Made by a program: the position numbers and the translations under genes. A stretch of 64,000 bases of DNA from Sanguinoderma infundibulare (taxonomy: Eukaryota > Basidiomycota > Agaricomycetes > Polyporales > Polyporaceae), in assembly GCA_032821775.1 (NCBI GenBank), contig JAVLRN010000007.1, positions 2,480,001 through 2,544,000 of the forward strand, written 5' to 3'. Shown here piece after piece: positions 21,334 to 33,177 of this stretch. The number at the start of each line of letters is the position of its first letter. The first letter of the stretch is position 1. Below the pieces are notes generated by a model, which saw nothing but the letters and a program-made list of their open reading frames with translations, ran no database searches and had not been told where the DNA came from.

Positions 21334-24300
21334 ATGCCCCAAGGGACACCCTACAACGCTTTCATACCACCATACCCAATCCGCGTCGACAACTTCACCG
21401 ATCCATCCTCATCGACACATACATTCTCCCGGAAGCCCAAGACCGCTAGCCTCTATCTCTTAACTCATACCCATGCCGACCACCTCGAGGGTCTCTCTGC
21501 CCGATCGTTTGGGCAGACAGTCGTCTGTTCGTACGATGCCAAGGAGATGCTACTCCGCCATGAAGACTACGCAGACCGCGCGCTGCGCGACGCAGAACTT
21601 CGTGCAGAGACTGTGCGCAAGTATGCCCACCTCAAGGTTGAACCACACCGGATGGAAGACGGGAGCGTGGAATATGCAGGCTCGAGGGATCTTCTGGTGT
21701 GTGCTACTGGATGCTCACGGTCAAGACACGTTCACTTACTCGCGCGCGCATATAGCGAGCCACCCACATCCATCTTCCGACGCGCTTCACGCTTAATGAC
21801 CAAGAGCAAGTGACCGTCACGTTACTGGATGCTAACCACTGTCCAGGCGCCGTTATGTAAATCTCCACCTCGGCTATCGTCAATTGGACGCTGTTGATGT
21901 TTGTGGTGTGCCACTAGGTTCCTCGTCGAGGGCGCTAAGGGTGCGGTCCTGCATACAGGGGACTTGAGGGCCGAGCCGTCGTTCCTGGAAGCTCTAAAGC
22001 GTAACCCGTTTATCCAACGGTATATTCACGAATCACCACCCTCGTCTTCTGTCAATGTTTTACCGACCCTAGATGCCATTTACCTCGACACCGCATGCCT
22101 ACTCAACGACTATGAAGTGCCACCAAAGGTGGGTGACGGATTGCATACTCCGTGAATACATGGCATTAACGCAACATTCGCTTCAGGCCGAAGCTTCCAA
22201 AGCGCTGGTATCACTAATGGCGTTGTATCCATCGACTACTCGCTTCTTCCTAAATGCGTGGACATGGGGTTACGAGGAGATTTATAAGGCAGTGGCTCGG
22301 AAATTCGACGCAAAGGTACGTTATCTAGTATGCCGCTGGCCTGCACAGCTCCTCACGACTCACGTCCCGTTAAGATACACGTTAACCGGTATAAATATTC
22401 GGTATACGCGCATCTTTCGGGCGACCCATTCCTCTGTTCGATCATCACCAGGGACGGGGGAGAGACGCGATTCCACGCCTGCGAACGGTTCGAGCGATGT
22501 GAGCACGTCCGAGTGAACGGCCGCGAATCCCACACGCCTACTGGCCACCACGTTGTATATGTCAACCCCGTCAACATGGACACCACGTCGTGGCAGAGGT
22601 ATCTCCAGGAGACTCGGGAGCAGCTGCAGAGAGGAAAGGAAGTGAATATCCTTGTAAGTACGGGCACATATATTCGCGGCGCCAGGGTTGAATCGTCCGT
22701 GACTGCAGCTTGTACCACTCGCCCGGCACTCGACGCTACCAGAGTTGCAAAGTTTTGTCTCACTTTTCAAGCCGCGACGTGTGATCCCAAACACGCTCGA
22801 TCCCGCTCTTAAAGGCCTGGACGCAGCCTGCATCCGAGGGATGTTCGCCGACTGCCTCGCCGAAGCCTCTTCGCCGGATGGCCAAGACGTAGTGCCGTCT
22901 GCATCCGATTTTGACAACCTTGACGTGGGCATGCTAAACAGCGCCGAAGGCGAGGATGTTGCGTTCAAGAACCTTGAGGGCGAAGGCGCGCGCGACATTG
23001 CGGAGAAGTGGGCAGACACCGGTCGCATGCGCAGGAAGTTGTCGGTGATGAAGCAGTATCTCCCTAGCGCACATCGAGAGGTTGTCGAGCAGGTACTCGA
23101 GGGTCGCCATCACCATGCCGCCTCACGCCCCGCCGCGAAGAAATGGGAGGCTGCACCACCTTCGTCATCTCCACCTCCTGCCAGCGCCGCCCAGAACCAG
23201 AAGCGTGCCTTCCAAGGCAGGGCGACCATACAAGAGAGCGACGCGGCCATGGCTCGTATCGTTCCCAAAGCCCTCCGGTCCCCGGAACCTGACTCGGATA
23301 CAGACGACGAAGACCATGATGATAAACACGAGGCCTTCGCGAACTTCCTCTTTGGACACTGTGCAGACACTCCTCCCAAGGCGCAGTCCTACGCGATCCT
23401 GAATGCGGACAGAGCATCTTCCTCGCTGGCTTCCTCCCCGGTCGCGCAACAGCCTGTCGCGGGCCCCTCGCGGATCGTGCAGTTGCCCAGCGACATGCCG
23501 CTCACCCCGACGTCGAAGCGCGGCTCACAAGATCTGTCCCACTGGCTCAAGTCCTCCTCTTCCCCACCTCCACCGGAAATGCCGGCGACGTCGACCCATC
23601 GAACGCGGACCCAACACGTCGTCGTGGCAGCTACGGCTGAGAAACCACAGACCCCCCGCCGCGCAACGACACTTAGCTCGCCCTTTCAGCTCTCCGCCGC
23701 AGGGAAGCGCAAGGCGATCGCCATTCCGACGCCGGACACCCGCGCAAGACGCCTCCCAGGCCTCTTCAAGGACAAGCACGCCCCGCGTAACCATAGCTAT
23801 GGCCTCCCGCCCATTCGCTCCCTTGCCCCTGCTCTGACGATCTTCCCGAAGCTCGCATCACACCCAGAAGCCTCTCCAAACAGCACGACCGCAGTCGCAG
23901 GTTCGCCACCGCATAGAAGCCCGGGTCCCCTCCTCGACCTGCGCAATGGACGCAAACGACCCAGCGTGCCCCCAACCTCCGCGGAAGATGCGCCAGATGG
24001 CATCGACAACGATGGCGATGATAAGGACAAGAACGCTCCAAGCAGCCCCAAGCGACGCCGCGTGGACAGCAGGGCAACGGTTGTCCCCTCGGCCTTGCGG
24101 ACGTCTGAGATGGCCGCGAACGCTGTCTCAGGGCAGCCACAGACAGGGCCCGATGCGCAACGGAGCTCGAGCATACTAGTATCTGTGGAGGACGTAGAAG
24201 GCGAAGCCGGAAGCTCGATCCGCGTCAGCCTTGTCTCTTCCCCTTCGCGACTAGTGACAGTACCAGTCATCGCGACGTCACGAACTGTCGATGTCCGTGC

Positions 24301-24904
24301 GGATCCACCTCGACTTTCCGTGACGACCTCCGCAACCGCAACTCCGCACTCGACGACACCTGCCAGTGCAAGTGCGAGCGGCAGGGCCCACCGCCCAACG
24401 TCACCGTCAACGCCGAAGTCAAAGCCAAACTCGAGGAGCAAGGACAAGGACAAGACGAGAGAACACACGCGGATGGAGCGGCTGGCCATCGCCGAACGTC
24501 TCGCGAAGGCCCTCCCGGTCCATCTCGTCACGCCAAAGTTTAAGGCGAAGAAACGTTTGCAAGAGCATCGACGACGCTCCAGTGGTCGAGGTGAGGATGC
24601 GAGTGCGTGTGCCTCAAGGTCAAGCCCCCGCCACGTTTCCGACGCCAATGCTTCTGCTGAGGCCCGTGTGAGCGAGAGCAAGGCCGGTGACACCGCAACC
24701 GATGCTGTCCGCGGCTGGAAGATGCCGTCAAGGCTGCCGTCCCAGGACGAAGAGATGGAGGAGGACGCGGCGAAGCGGGTGGCTGCTCAGGCCGAAGCGT
24801 TTCGACGGAAGCGAGCGCAGGGCGTCCAGCCGAGGCTGTTCATTCCAAGGCTGCGGTGTCTCGAGAGCCAGGAAGAGGATGTTCCGTACGTTGCAGAGGG
24901 TTGA
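21334..24904 (+). CDS. Metallo-beta-lactamase/beta-CASP DNA-repair nuclease (Artemis/Pso2 family)
   Basis: Six exons: 21334..21696, 21756..21856, 21918..22128, 22187..22315, 22375..22653 and 22709..24904. The model closes at 1,092 aa. The metal-site motifs are HTHADH (residues 45-50), DANHCPG (from 146) and HTGD (from 167). The beta-CASP region shows IYLDTAC, a helix block LNAWTWGYEEIYKAVARKFD, and VPLARHSTLPEL followed by RRVIPNT. These place it with SNM1-type 5' exonucleases or hairpin-opening endonucleases acting in crosslink repair or end joining. The last 700 residues are long, Ser/Pro/Arg-rich and probably disordered, as in Artemis tails. The RHST motif and RVIPNT ending look more Artemis-like than Pso2-like. 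No zinc finger is seen in the tail. Confidence 0.9.
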
Positions 24905-25243
24905 CAATCCAGAGACGACAAAGATCTGTGAGAGTCCGGCTCCGGGGGTATAATAGGTAACATTGCTTGATGAGTACGCTCATGGGTGAGTGCGGTATCG
25001 ATGTCAATAATACCGGCCATTCGGACATGACGGGCATGTGGATGTGGGAGACGTAACGAGGATGTATGGATTCGACCATTATGTATGGAGAACATAGGTA
25101 GAGCCCAACAGCGGCAGAAAGGAGAGTCGAGACGTCCATAAAACTGAGGAGGCAACCAATCAGACGATGGTCTTGTCGGGATCCAATGTTAAACCATACG
25201 CACATACACAAACTGCTCGAGCGAGCCCAATTGCATCTTTCCT

Positions 25244-25906
25244 TCATTTGACCAGCGGCCTCACCCCAATACCACTATCCTTCAGGCTCCGATCGGCATA
25301 GTTCTGTAGCTCCTTCTGGTATTGGTCTTGGACATGTTCAGAACCCCGAGCTGTATGTATCGCACAAAGCTAAGGGGCGGACTCACTCAACGGCTCATCG
25401 ACCTTGGCCTTCTTGGTGGGATTCTCTGTCGCAGGAGTTGAGCTGGGGGAATCAGGAGAACGGCGCTTGCCCCGGTTTTTCTGTGGGGCGACGATGAGTT
25501 ACGAGCATGGGTAGAGGGACAGGCATGACTCACGAAGCGGCTATCGAATTCGCGCTTCCTGTGTAGCACAACGGGCGACAAGTTGAGCATATGTGCCAAG
25601 ATGCAGGAGGGGGATGGCAACGGGCACGTACTTGGCAATGGTCTCTTCCGCCTTCTTCTTCTCATCCTCCTCCTGCGGAATCGTGGCTCTGATGTTAGCA
25701 GATGGACGCGGTGCAGGACAGACAAGGAAGAGACGGACCTTCTTCAGTCGCTGAAAGCGTTCTAGGAACGAACCGTCGTTAGAAAACACATTGACCGGTT
25801 TGGGTTTGGGGGCAGCGTTGTTAGGTTTGGGGGGAGCGGGAGTAGCGGACAATGGTGCAGGAGAAGCGTACCCGCTGGATGGCACTGGCGTTGACGAGGA
25901 GGACAT
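25244..25906 (-). CDS. Small conserved charged protein, function unknown
   Basis: Five exons: complement of 25739..25906, 25632..25672, 25534..25558, 25387..25480 and 25244..25326. The model closes at 136 aa. I chose the ATG at 25906 for its better context (CACCATGTC); an in-frame ATG at 25942 would add 12 residues. After a Pro/Ala-rich start comes VNVFSNDGSFLERFQRLKK, a Glu/Lys helix (EEDEKKKAEETIA), KREFDSRFKNRGKRR, and an end reading YQKELQNYADRSLKDSGIG. The basic-acidic pattern suggests a nuclear or RNA-associated protein, but I cannot name a family. Exon 3 is only 25 nt. Confidence 0.75.
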
Positions 25907-26442
25907 GGTGACTGGGAGGATGGCGAGCTGGTCGATGTCCAAGCGTAGCTGCCAAGCAGCGTCGGGCCATTATCGCGCTCCGGCTCGTTCCGAGTGTGGG
26001 ATCGGATCGAGATGCATGGTTTGACCCATAGGTACTTGTTGCTTCACCATGAAACCATTGAATGGGTGCCTTTGTGAGTTCTGATGTTCTCGTATGCTCG
26101 CTATCGTTGCAATATATATCCATCCTAACTGCTTTTCATGACAGCCAGCTACTCAATTCGACGTACCCAGCGCTGTAGTCCATCAAATTTGCGAAAGAAT
26201 ACTGGACGATGTCGCAATCCATTAACTATCCACTGACAGGAGCTTCTACCGCTGCCACCGGCTAATGGGCCACCAGCTGATAGGATTGCCATGAAGCGTG
26301 GCCTGACGCTCCGCAGGCTTCTGTACTTCTGACGGTTGCATTAAAGTCCTGCTGCCCCCTTATCTTTGCTCGCCATCCGGCCCACTGCTCGCGGTACGGG
26401 AAGAGTTTTCCCTTCCACGACATTCCGACGACTCGAGGCGCT
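25907..26442. other. Divergent promoter region
   Basis: About 530 bases between the minus-strand small protein and the plus-strand transporter copy B. Likely shared regulatory DNA. No gene seen. Confidence 0.4.
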
Positions 26443-28561
26443 ATGAGCTCGCCCGTCCAGCCCGCACGAGAGCACTCCGGCAAGTCGGAAAAGCATAGGA
26501 AGGCGGATATCGAGACGAGCGCAATACCGGTCGACACCCAGGACGTCTTCGATGAGGGCGACTCGGGCATCGACCCCGTTTACCAAGCCAAGGCGCGGGT
26601 GCTCAACGACGCGATCCAGGAGATTGGGATGGGAAAGTACCAGGTGCGTGTTCGTTTCGTCGGTCGATCAGACCCAGGGGTACAACATTCACACGGATGC
26701 GTCCTCGATCCTCGACACGGTCGCGCCGCGCCTGTAGTGGTTCCTGTTCGTCGTTGCCGGCTTTGGATGGTTCTCGTCAGTATTTCCCTCCGTCCTTGGT
26801 CGTCGTATGCGTGTCTTGACCCGATTGCCCTCGTTTCAGTGACAACCTTTGGCCGGTGAGTCTGTCCGCGCATCTGTCGACGGTTATCCCATCCCTCATC
26901 CCGCGCAGATTGTGACCGGTCTCATCCTCTCGCCCGTCGTGAACGAATTCGGGTTCCAAGGGCCCTTCCTTAAGCTCGGCCAGAACATCGGTCTCCTCGT
27001 CGGTGCGGCGTTCTGGGGAGTCGCTTGCGATGTGTGGGGCAGGAAGTGGTGCTTCAACATCACCCTCTTCATAACCGGCGTCTTCGCCATCGCCGCAGGC
27101 GGTTCCCCGGATTCGATCGCGCTGTGTTCGCTGGCTGCAGTCTGGAGCATCGGCGTAGGAGGCAACTTGCCTGTGGACTCTGCAGTCTTCCTCGGTGCGC
27201 ATATATCGTCGCTTTAGTGCGCACATATACCGACTCGCCCGCATTCCAGAGTTCATCCCCGCATCGCACCAATGGCTCCTCACCGTGCTCTCCATCTGGT
27301 GGGCGTTTGGCCAGCTCGTCGGCAGCCTCGTCGCCTGGCCACTCATTGCCAACTTCTCGTGCGCGAGTGCGAGCGACTGCCCCAAGGCGTCGAACATGGG
27401 CTGGCGGTACTTCCTGTACACGATGGGCGGGCTCATGATGGTCATGTTCATCCTCCGTTTCTTCGTCTTCCACCTTCACGAGTCGCCCAAGTACCTCATG
27501 GGTCGCGGCCGCGACGCGGAGGCCGTCGAGGTCGTGCAGGCGATTGCCCGGTATAACGGGACGACGACGACGCTCACGCTCGAGCTACTTAAGGAGACGG
27601 AGCGCGACACTGCGGGCAAGGAGGGCGGGCTGGAAGAGAAGCCGCTGACCATGAACACGAGCGCGAAGGCGGCCATCATCCGGAAGCTCAACATCTTCAG
27701 CTTGGAGCACGTCCGGCCGCTGTTCGCGACCAAGAAGCTGGCATACTCGACGACGCTCCTAATCATCCTATGGGCGTTCATCGGCCTCGCGTTCCCGTTG
27801 TACAACGGCTTTGTGACTTATCTGTGAGCGATTTTCAAATGCAGTACGGCGCGAGCATATGCTGAAGATTTGTGTCGCCAGCCTTGCTATTCGCGGGGCG
27901 GACTTCGGCGACAGCTCGGTGTACATTACGTACCGCAACGTGTGTCGATGCTATCTCGCCCGCTTGCATCGCTTTGTGCTCATATATGCGTATGTAGCAA
28001 GTCATCCTGAGCGTCATCGGCGTTCCTGGAGCCATCCTCGCTGGATGGATGGTTGAGCTCCCGTACCTAGGTCGGAAGGGTACTCTCGCCATTTCGACAG
28101 GTTCGTCCCATTTCTTCTTCACTCAGCCTTTATCCTGCCGCCAATGTGCCGACCTGACCTTCTCCCCAGTCGCCACTGGCGTCTTCCTTTTCGCGAGCAC
28201 CACAGCACGGACGTCCAATGCGCTCCTTGGCTGGAACAGCGCGTTCACGTTCACGAGCAACGTCATGTATGGCGTCCTCTACGCCGTCTCCCCCGAGCTC
28301 TTCCCGACCAAGGACCGGGGCACGGGCAACGCCATCGTCGCGTCTGCCAACCGCATATTCGGTATCATGGTGCGCGCATACATCAGTTTTTTCAACGCAG
28401 TTTCGAAGCTCATAGGCTGTCCATCACAGGCTCCCATCATCGCGCTTTACGCAAATTTGGCCACTTCTGTCCCGGTCTACGTCTCAGGCGCGCTCTTCAT
28501 CGTCTCCGGGTTCATCGCGCTTCTGCTGCCGTTCGAACCCAGAGGGAAGGCGTCGATCTGA
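26443..28561 (+). CDS. MFS transporter (sugar-porter/SV2-like), copy B
   Basis: Nine exons: 26443..26643, 26738..26775, 26840..26855, 26909..27194, 27250..27823, 27882..27939, 27998..28100, 28170..28369 and 28430..28561. The model closes at 535 aa. It is a clear paralog of copy A at 4562..6763, sharing blocks such as QEIGMGKYQ, AGFGWFSDNLW, GGNLPVDSAVFLEF, HQWLLTVLSIWWA, ESPKYLMGRG and SPEL-P-KDRGTGNA. Twelve hydrophobic segments and a large central loop are visible. Six introns are at identical sites in both copies. Two introns here (27195..27249 and 27940..27997) are absent from A, and A has two that are absent here. All donors here are GT. Substrate is unknown. Confidence 0.92.
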
Positions 28562-28880
28562 ACGCACACGATACCCACCCATCACGAAAAATACCCCTTT
28601 AGGGCTCGCGCATTTTACGACAACCTGGACAGTTCGTTTACAAGATACGGTGGAGTGGTCGATCTCAAACTCTATGTAGTAGTACATAGCCTCCGCGCCT
28701 GACTACCCTGTCTACCATCAAGCTTTCCAATGCACACTTCGACTGCGGTTGCTACTTAGCGGATGCACTTTGTTATCGAGCCGTCGACCAACCCAAGTCA
28801 AATTGCTTGTTGAACCTCGCCATCCATTCCCGAGTCCGTTCACTCACCAACACTCTATCTTGACGCATCCCACGCCTTCC

Positions 28881-29525
28881 ATGATTCGGAACCCTTCCAA
28901 AGTCCTGACCTACCGCTTCAAGGACAATCCCTGCTATGTAAATAGTCCCAAATCTCTTCAGGTACTGAACGATAGCTAGAGCCCCTCGCCATGTCAAGCT
29001 AAAGGTTGCCCCCAACTTAGGGTGGCATTCAAGCGGCGCGAGATAACTTCAAGGAGCTGAAGAACGTCGACCCCAGCCTTATAACCATGTGCCTGCGACT
29101 TACCGTTCGTAGTCGAGACGAAGACATCCGCATCACTACCGAGTTGTGGGCGGCGGTCATCTCCAGGATCCGGCCCTACGCGATTGTGGATGTTGTTGTG
29201 ATCGAGCCTGATTCGAACGGCCACGGGGACGAAAAGCCGCCGAAATACGAGGATACGGAAGTCGACAAGGTTCGTCTTCATAGATCCGTAATCCAATAGG
29301 CCGGGAGTGCTGCTGTACCTGGCTGATACGGAGGCGTTTCGACAGCGAAGGCGCTGCGGGATTCCTGATTTCGGCTGTGTGTGTATGTAGCTCTGGCGAA
29401 GGGGACGCAGTCTGAACCTGAACACGATCGCAATGGATGTGCGGAGTGGCTTGAGAGTGTGGAAGGTAACAGGGAAGGCCCTGCTCGGCTTGCCGACGTT
29501 GGGGATCGCGTTCTTGAGTTCTTGA
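28881..29525 (+). CDS. Basidiomycete hypothetical protein
   Basis: Three exons: 28881..28961, 29021..29269 and 29391..29525. The model closes at 154 aa. It starts MIRNPSKVLTYRFKDNPCYV, then DNFKELKNVDPSLITMCLRL, TTELWAAVISRI and YAIVDVVVIEPD. I recall similar N-termini (MxxxPSxxLTYRFxDNPC) in an expanded Agaricomycete family of unknown function. The second intron is 121 nt with a weak GTTCGT donor. Without it the protein stops 10 residues into the intron at 29299, so the last exon is the least sure. The C-terminal exon is basic and hydrophobic (SGLRVWKVTGKALLGLPTLG). Confidence 0.6.
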
Positions 29526-30126
29526 AAGCCTCGTGTATGCCCTTGATGAATCAGATGGGTGGCATTGTAGTATGTGGACATATGATATGCAATGGCGAAA
29601 GCAGATGAAAGCAACGATAGCGGGTGTGTGGCAACGATAGCAGATGCAGAGCAGGCGCAGAGAATGTTCGACGACTAGAGAGCAGTGAAGGGAGTACCGC
29701 CGTAGGCAGGGGGGTTTACATGCCATTCCGGAGAGGAGGGGCTGCTGGAGGCTGACGTTCGAAGGGGGGATCTGACCGGTTAGCCAAGGTTAGGCTCTGC
29801 AATTTATGGTCGATAGTGATCGGTCAACCGTACCAAAACGTCACCAGTTTTACTTCGAGCCTCCATGACGCGATACGTGAAGTACCGACTACGGCCGGCA
29901 AGGATGCCTCCCACCCGGCCGGCGATCGAGTTGATGTGGCCGACATTCAGCCAGATCAACTTGATCGTCAGCAGCTTGCAGCACTAGTTGCCCCTCCGAC
30001 TCCTTGAGCTGCAACGGTTGCATGCCGGCGACGCATGTCATCTTCCAATTTTCAATTGCGGCGTTTTACAACGACCATGAGTATTGTGTCATCCGAAATG
30101 CTGAACAGCTTCAAGATCGATTCCTT

Positions 30127-30820
30127 TTACACTCCCGGATGATCTGATATCAAAGATCGAAGAAAGTCAGAGATCGAGGACAGTTGCTCACCGCGAACCG
30201 TCGGAAGTGTGGTCACTGGTGCGCACCGCCAAGGTTCCAACCGAACACTGTCCGAATATGGCGTGTTAGACGCTCTTGACGAATTTGTCACTTGTTCGCC
30301 GCGTTGGCGCGATCGCCGAGACTGCTGATGTTCCCCCTGCAGGCTGAGACGCGAGGCCGCCGGAGTATACGACCGGTATCTCTGCGGACGATGACCTTGG
30401 GGCGGGAGGAAGGGAGAATGCTTGTTGGCGTGTGATTGTACCCAGACGTGCCATGGTGGGAACTTGAAGCGAAAGTCGCTTCTGCAAATGGTGAACGTTG
30501 GTCCTGGAATGATTGTAAGTAAAGTCTCGTATAAGATGTTCGAACAAAAGGTTAGGCTTACCGGTGGCTAAACCCTCCAGAAGATTGACCTCCTGTAGTC
30601 CTGAAACGACTTCCTCATCGTCGCTATGGGCTGTCTCGTACTCTACGCCGTTTTCCTTGACTGGGTAGATCAGGAATTCGGCTTTGAGCCCTCGGGGAAC
30701 ATCTATGAAGGCGGAAAGTGCGTTCCTAAGAGGTGCGACGGCCCGCGGCTTGTTACGAAGCGTGGTGGAGACCATGATGCACAGAAGCGGAACGGGGACC
30801 TTGGTGATCGCCATGATCAT
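30127..30820 (-). CDS. Hypothetical protein, weak model
   Basis: Two exons, complement of 30562..30820 and 30127..30503, joined by a normal GTAAGC...CCAG intron; the sum is a multiple of three (211 aa). The first exon gives VPVPLLCIMVSTTL and LSAFIDVPRGLKAEFLIYPV; the second is basic and Pro/Arg-rich. The frame is open upstream to 30979, but that would leave only 11 bases to the stop of the next gene, so I start at an internal ATG. No family recognised. It could be a 3' extension or antisense noise. Confidence 0.35.
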
Positions 30821-30990
30821 GATAGAAAAACAAATCACCAGTGACTGACACAAGACAAGAACGCCAACTCTAACGTCAGGTGTTGAATGGCCACAAATGC
30901 TTAGATACATGCGATACGCTTGCAACAAGCAATGATAGTCCATGCGCAAGATCTGCATGTGTCGTAGTGCAATGTCCAAGCATGTCTAGC

Positions 30991-32046
30991 TTAGTTTTTT
31001 GACGACTCCTGAGAAGCTTCGCCGGACTGAACACCCACAACCGATCAGTGTCCCATCCACGAAGACAAGACACAGGCGGGCACACGCACCTGGGCAGGCT
31101 TATCCTGGTCAGTCGGTGCGTGCTCCTCGCCACCCGTAGACTGGGGCTTCTTAGCGTCGCTGGCGGGCTTGGACTCGACGGACCCACTACTAGTCGCTTC
31201 GCTGGCCTCTGCACGCTGAGCGTCTTCAGGGATGTCGGCCTTCTTCTCGCCGCAACAAGAATACAGCAGACGCGTCAGTCACGTGCGCACATTCCGGTCG
31301 GAGTACGTACGATGGCCTTGTCCATGGACGCGTTGATCTCCTCCGCAGACGCGACGTTGCCCTCGTCATCGGAAATGGCGGGGGCGCCATGAACCTTGCC
31401 ATCCTCAGACGCGGCGGGATTCTGGAAGGTGGGAAAGGGAGTGTTAACGGTGGGATCCCGGGGAATCGTAGGATGTTTCAGGACTTACAGCCTCGACCTC
31501 CTCAGCTGCAGAAGCATCCGTGGGCGGGTCTGCAGCCTAAGGACGCAATATCAACAGAAATGATGTGTTTTGCGAGAGCGAATAAAGATGGAGACTTACA
31601 GTAGGTTCGCTCTCGGCATCCGCGGCGGCAGCGTTCTCGGTGGCGGGCTCGGGAGCTGCACTATGGGCCTGGTGTGGATGTGCGTGCGCATGGCCGTGCA
31701 CTTTTGCGCTGTTCTTCGTAGAGCCGCTAAGCAGATAGGCGATCTGTGGGTGTCGCGCGTTCGCTGTGAGTGTGCCCAGTTCTCGACCGTTATGACGTAG
31801 GACGCACGACAGGACCGAAAACGAGCGCAGAGCCAATCTACGACATACATGCACCTCAGCAAGGGTTAAAAGGGGAGTATGTGAGGAGCGCACCATCCAG
31901 GGAGTGTCGCTGGACTCCTTCGCAGCGTGGGCAGCATCTGTCGTGGCAAACCGGCGGGCAGCTGGTGCGGCCGCCTGACGCGCCGACACACGCGCGGCAG
32001 GGCGGACGGACTGGGAGAGGAGACGGCGAGCGAAACGAGCAGCCAT
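30991..32046 (-). CDS. Mitochondrial single-span protein, function unknown
   Basis: Seven exons: complement of 31894..32046, 31808..31837, 31600..31743, 31489..31536, 31311..31421, 31090..31245 and 30991..31026. The model closes at 225 aa. Residues 1-36 are Arg/Ala-rich without acidic residues (MAARFARRLLSQSVRPAARV), a classic mitochondrial presequence. A membrane helix follows, MIGSALVFGPVIAYLL, encoded largely by a 30-nt exon. The rest is hydrophilic: a His-rich stretch (HGHAHAHPHQAH), then Ala/Glu/Asp-rich sequence to the end. The topology suggests an inner-membrane protein with an acidic, probably disordered domain. I know similar fungal hypotheticals but no function. Confidence 0.8.
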
Positions 32047-32967
32047 CGTCGTCAAACAGTGAAGAAGACGACGGTAAGAGGACGGTTGGAACGAGCTTGA
32101 GGACTCTCTGCGGGCGAAAGTTGCGCGAGAACACAAACACTGACGCTTTGCTGGCCGGCACTGCCGAGAGCGCTCGGGCGGCCACGGCAGACGTCGATGA
32201 CGTTATGCTTCATATCGGCCTTCGTTCGGATCAAATCGATGCTGAACGCCGACGACATTTGGCGTGCCTGGCTTGCCCTGGCCATCCAACCCGTCGTGGT
32301 TCACGTCCCACCTCTCAGCTCACCGCTTTCCTCCGTTCCGCCATTCTTGCCACCGCTGCTCATATCGGTCCGGCTTGGGATGCAGCGTGCTCGGACTGTG
32401 GGCCCAAGGTCGGCTGGAGACGGAGGGACATCCAGATGCTATAATCACGTTGGAGGAAACGGTAACTGTGTGATATTGTGGAGGACTAAGAACAGGAATG
32501 GGTAGACATTTTTGGATCATATTGACCGTCATATAGGCTCTTTTTGTGCTGCGTCGGAATGTGCTCGAGACTGCAGGCAGCCTGATGGTGAACGTCGGAA
32601 GATAGGTCCTAATGACACTCAGATGCATTTGAGGCTTTAGCCATTTGTGAGTTCTCGTGCTCCTGCTTCTCATATTGCGCGACTGCGTATGTCTTCGAGG
32701 ATATGGCAGAGTCAACGGGGACACGCCATGGAAAGGGGACACCTTCCGCGCTTTGAAGTTTGGGTCGGAGCCTAGTCCTGCAAGGTACTGCTCAGCTCGA
32801 TGATCGGGCCCAAATCACGCCTGCCAAGTTGAACCTCCGCATCAAAGTCTCTCGGTTACCATGGGTGGTCGTTCGCAATGCGAATCATTGTTGGGCGACG
32901 TCGCGGCGGCCATCATATGCGTTCGTCATCTGGGAAGCCTGCATTGGCGGGTGATGCTACCAGGTAC

Positions 32968-33092
32968 GCATATTAGTAGGCAGAAGAGAGCCCGAGCCCG
33001 AGCCCGAGCGACTATCCGGCTCCGGCTTTAGATCTGTCCGAAGTGGTTCTAAAACTCCGCGGTCTTGGCCTCTCTGCTGCCTACTAATATGC
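32968..33092. mobile_element. MITE-like element with 25-bp terminal inverted repeats
   Basis: Ends are inverted repeats starting GCATATTAGTAGGCAG, 25 bp with two mismatches, 125 bp end to end. The interior has three CCCGAG units and no coding capacity. No convincing target-site duplication flanks it. Size and ends fit a non-autonomous DNA transposon. Confidence 0.65.
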
Positions 33093-33177
33093 AGCTGCCC
33101 GGCCACACAGCCTGCGCTGGAAGCTTTGGTCCTGAACCTCGTCGCTGGTCCATCCTACGTGCGGTACGACACAGAAC

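Noticed and set aside
22353..24693. Antisense frames of 136, 222 and 298 codons opposite the repair nuclease
   Set aside because: They overlap a convincing coding exon, show no domain, and arise from Ser/Pro/Arg codon bias.
28994..29740. Minus-strand gene opposite the 28.9-kb hypothetical
   Set aside because: The frames lack spliceable structure and known domains, while the plus strand closes as a three-exon gene.
30820..30979. Longer start of the 30-kb hypothetical at 30979
   Set aside because: It would leave 11 bases to the stop of the next gene, and the added residues show no conserved character.
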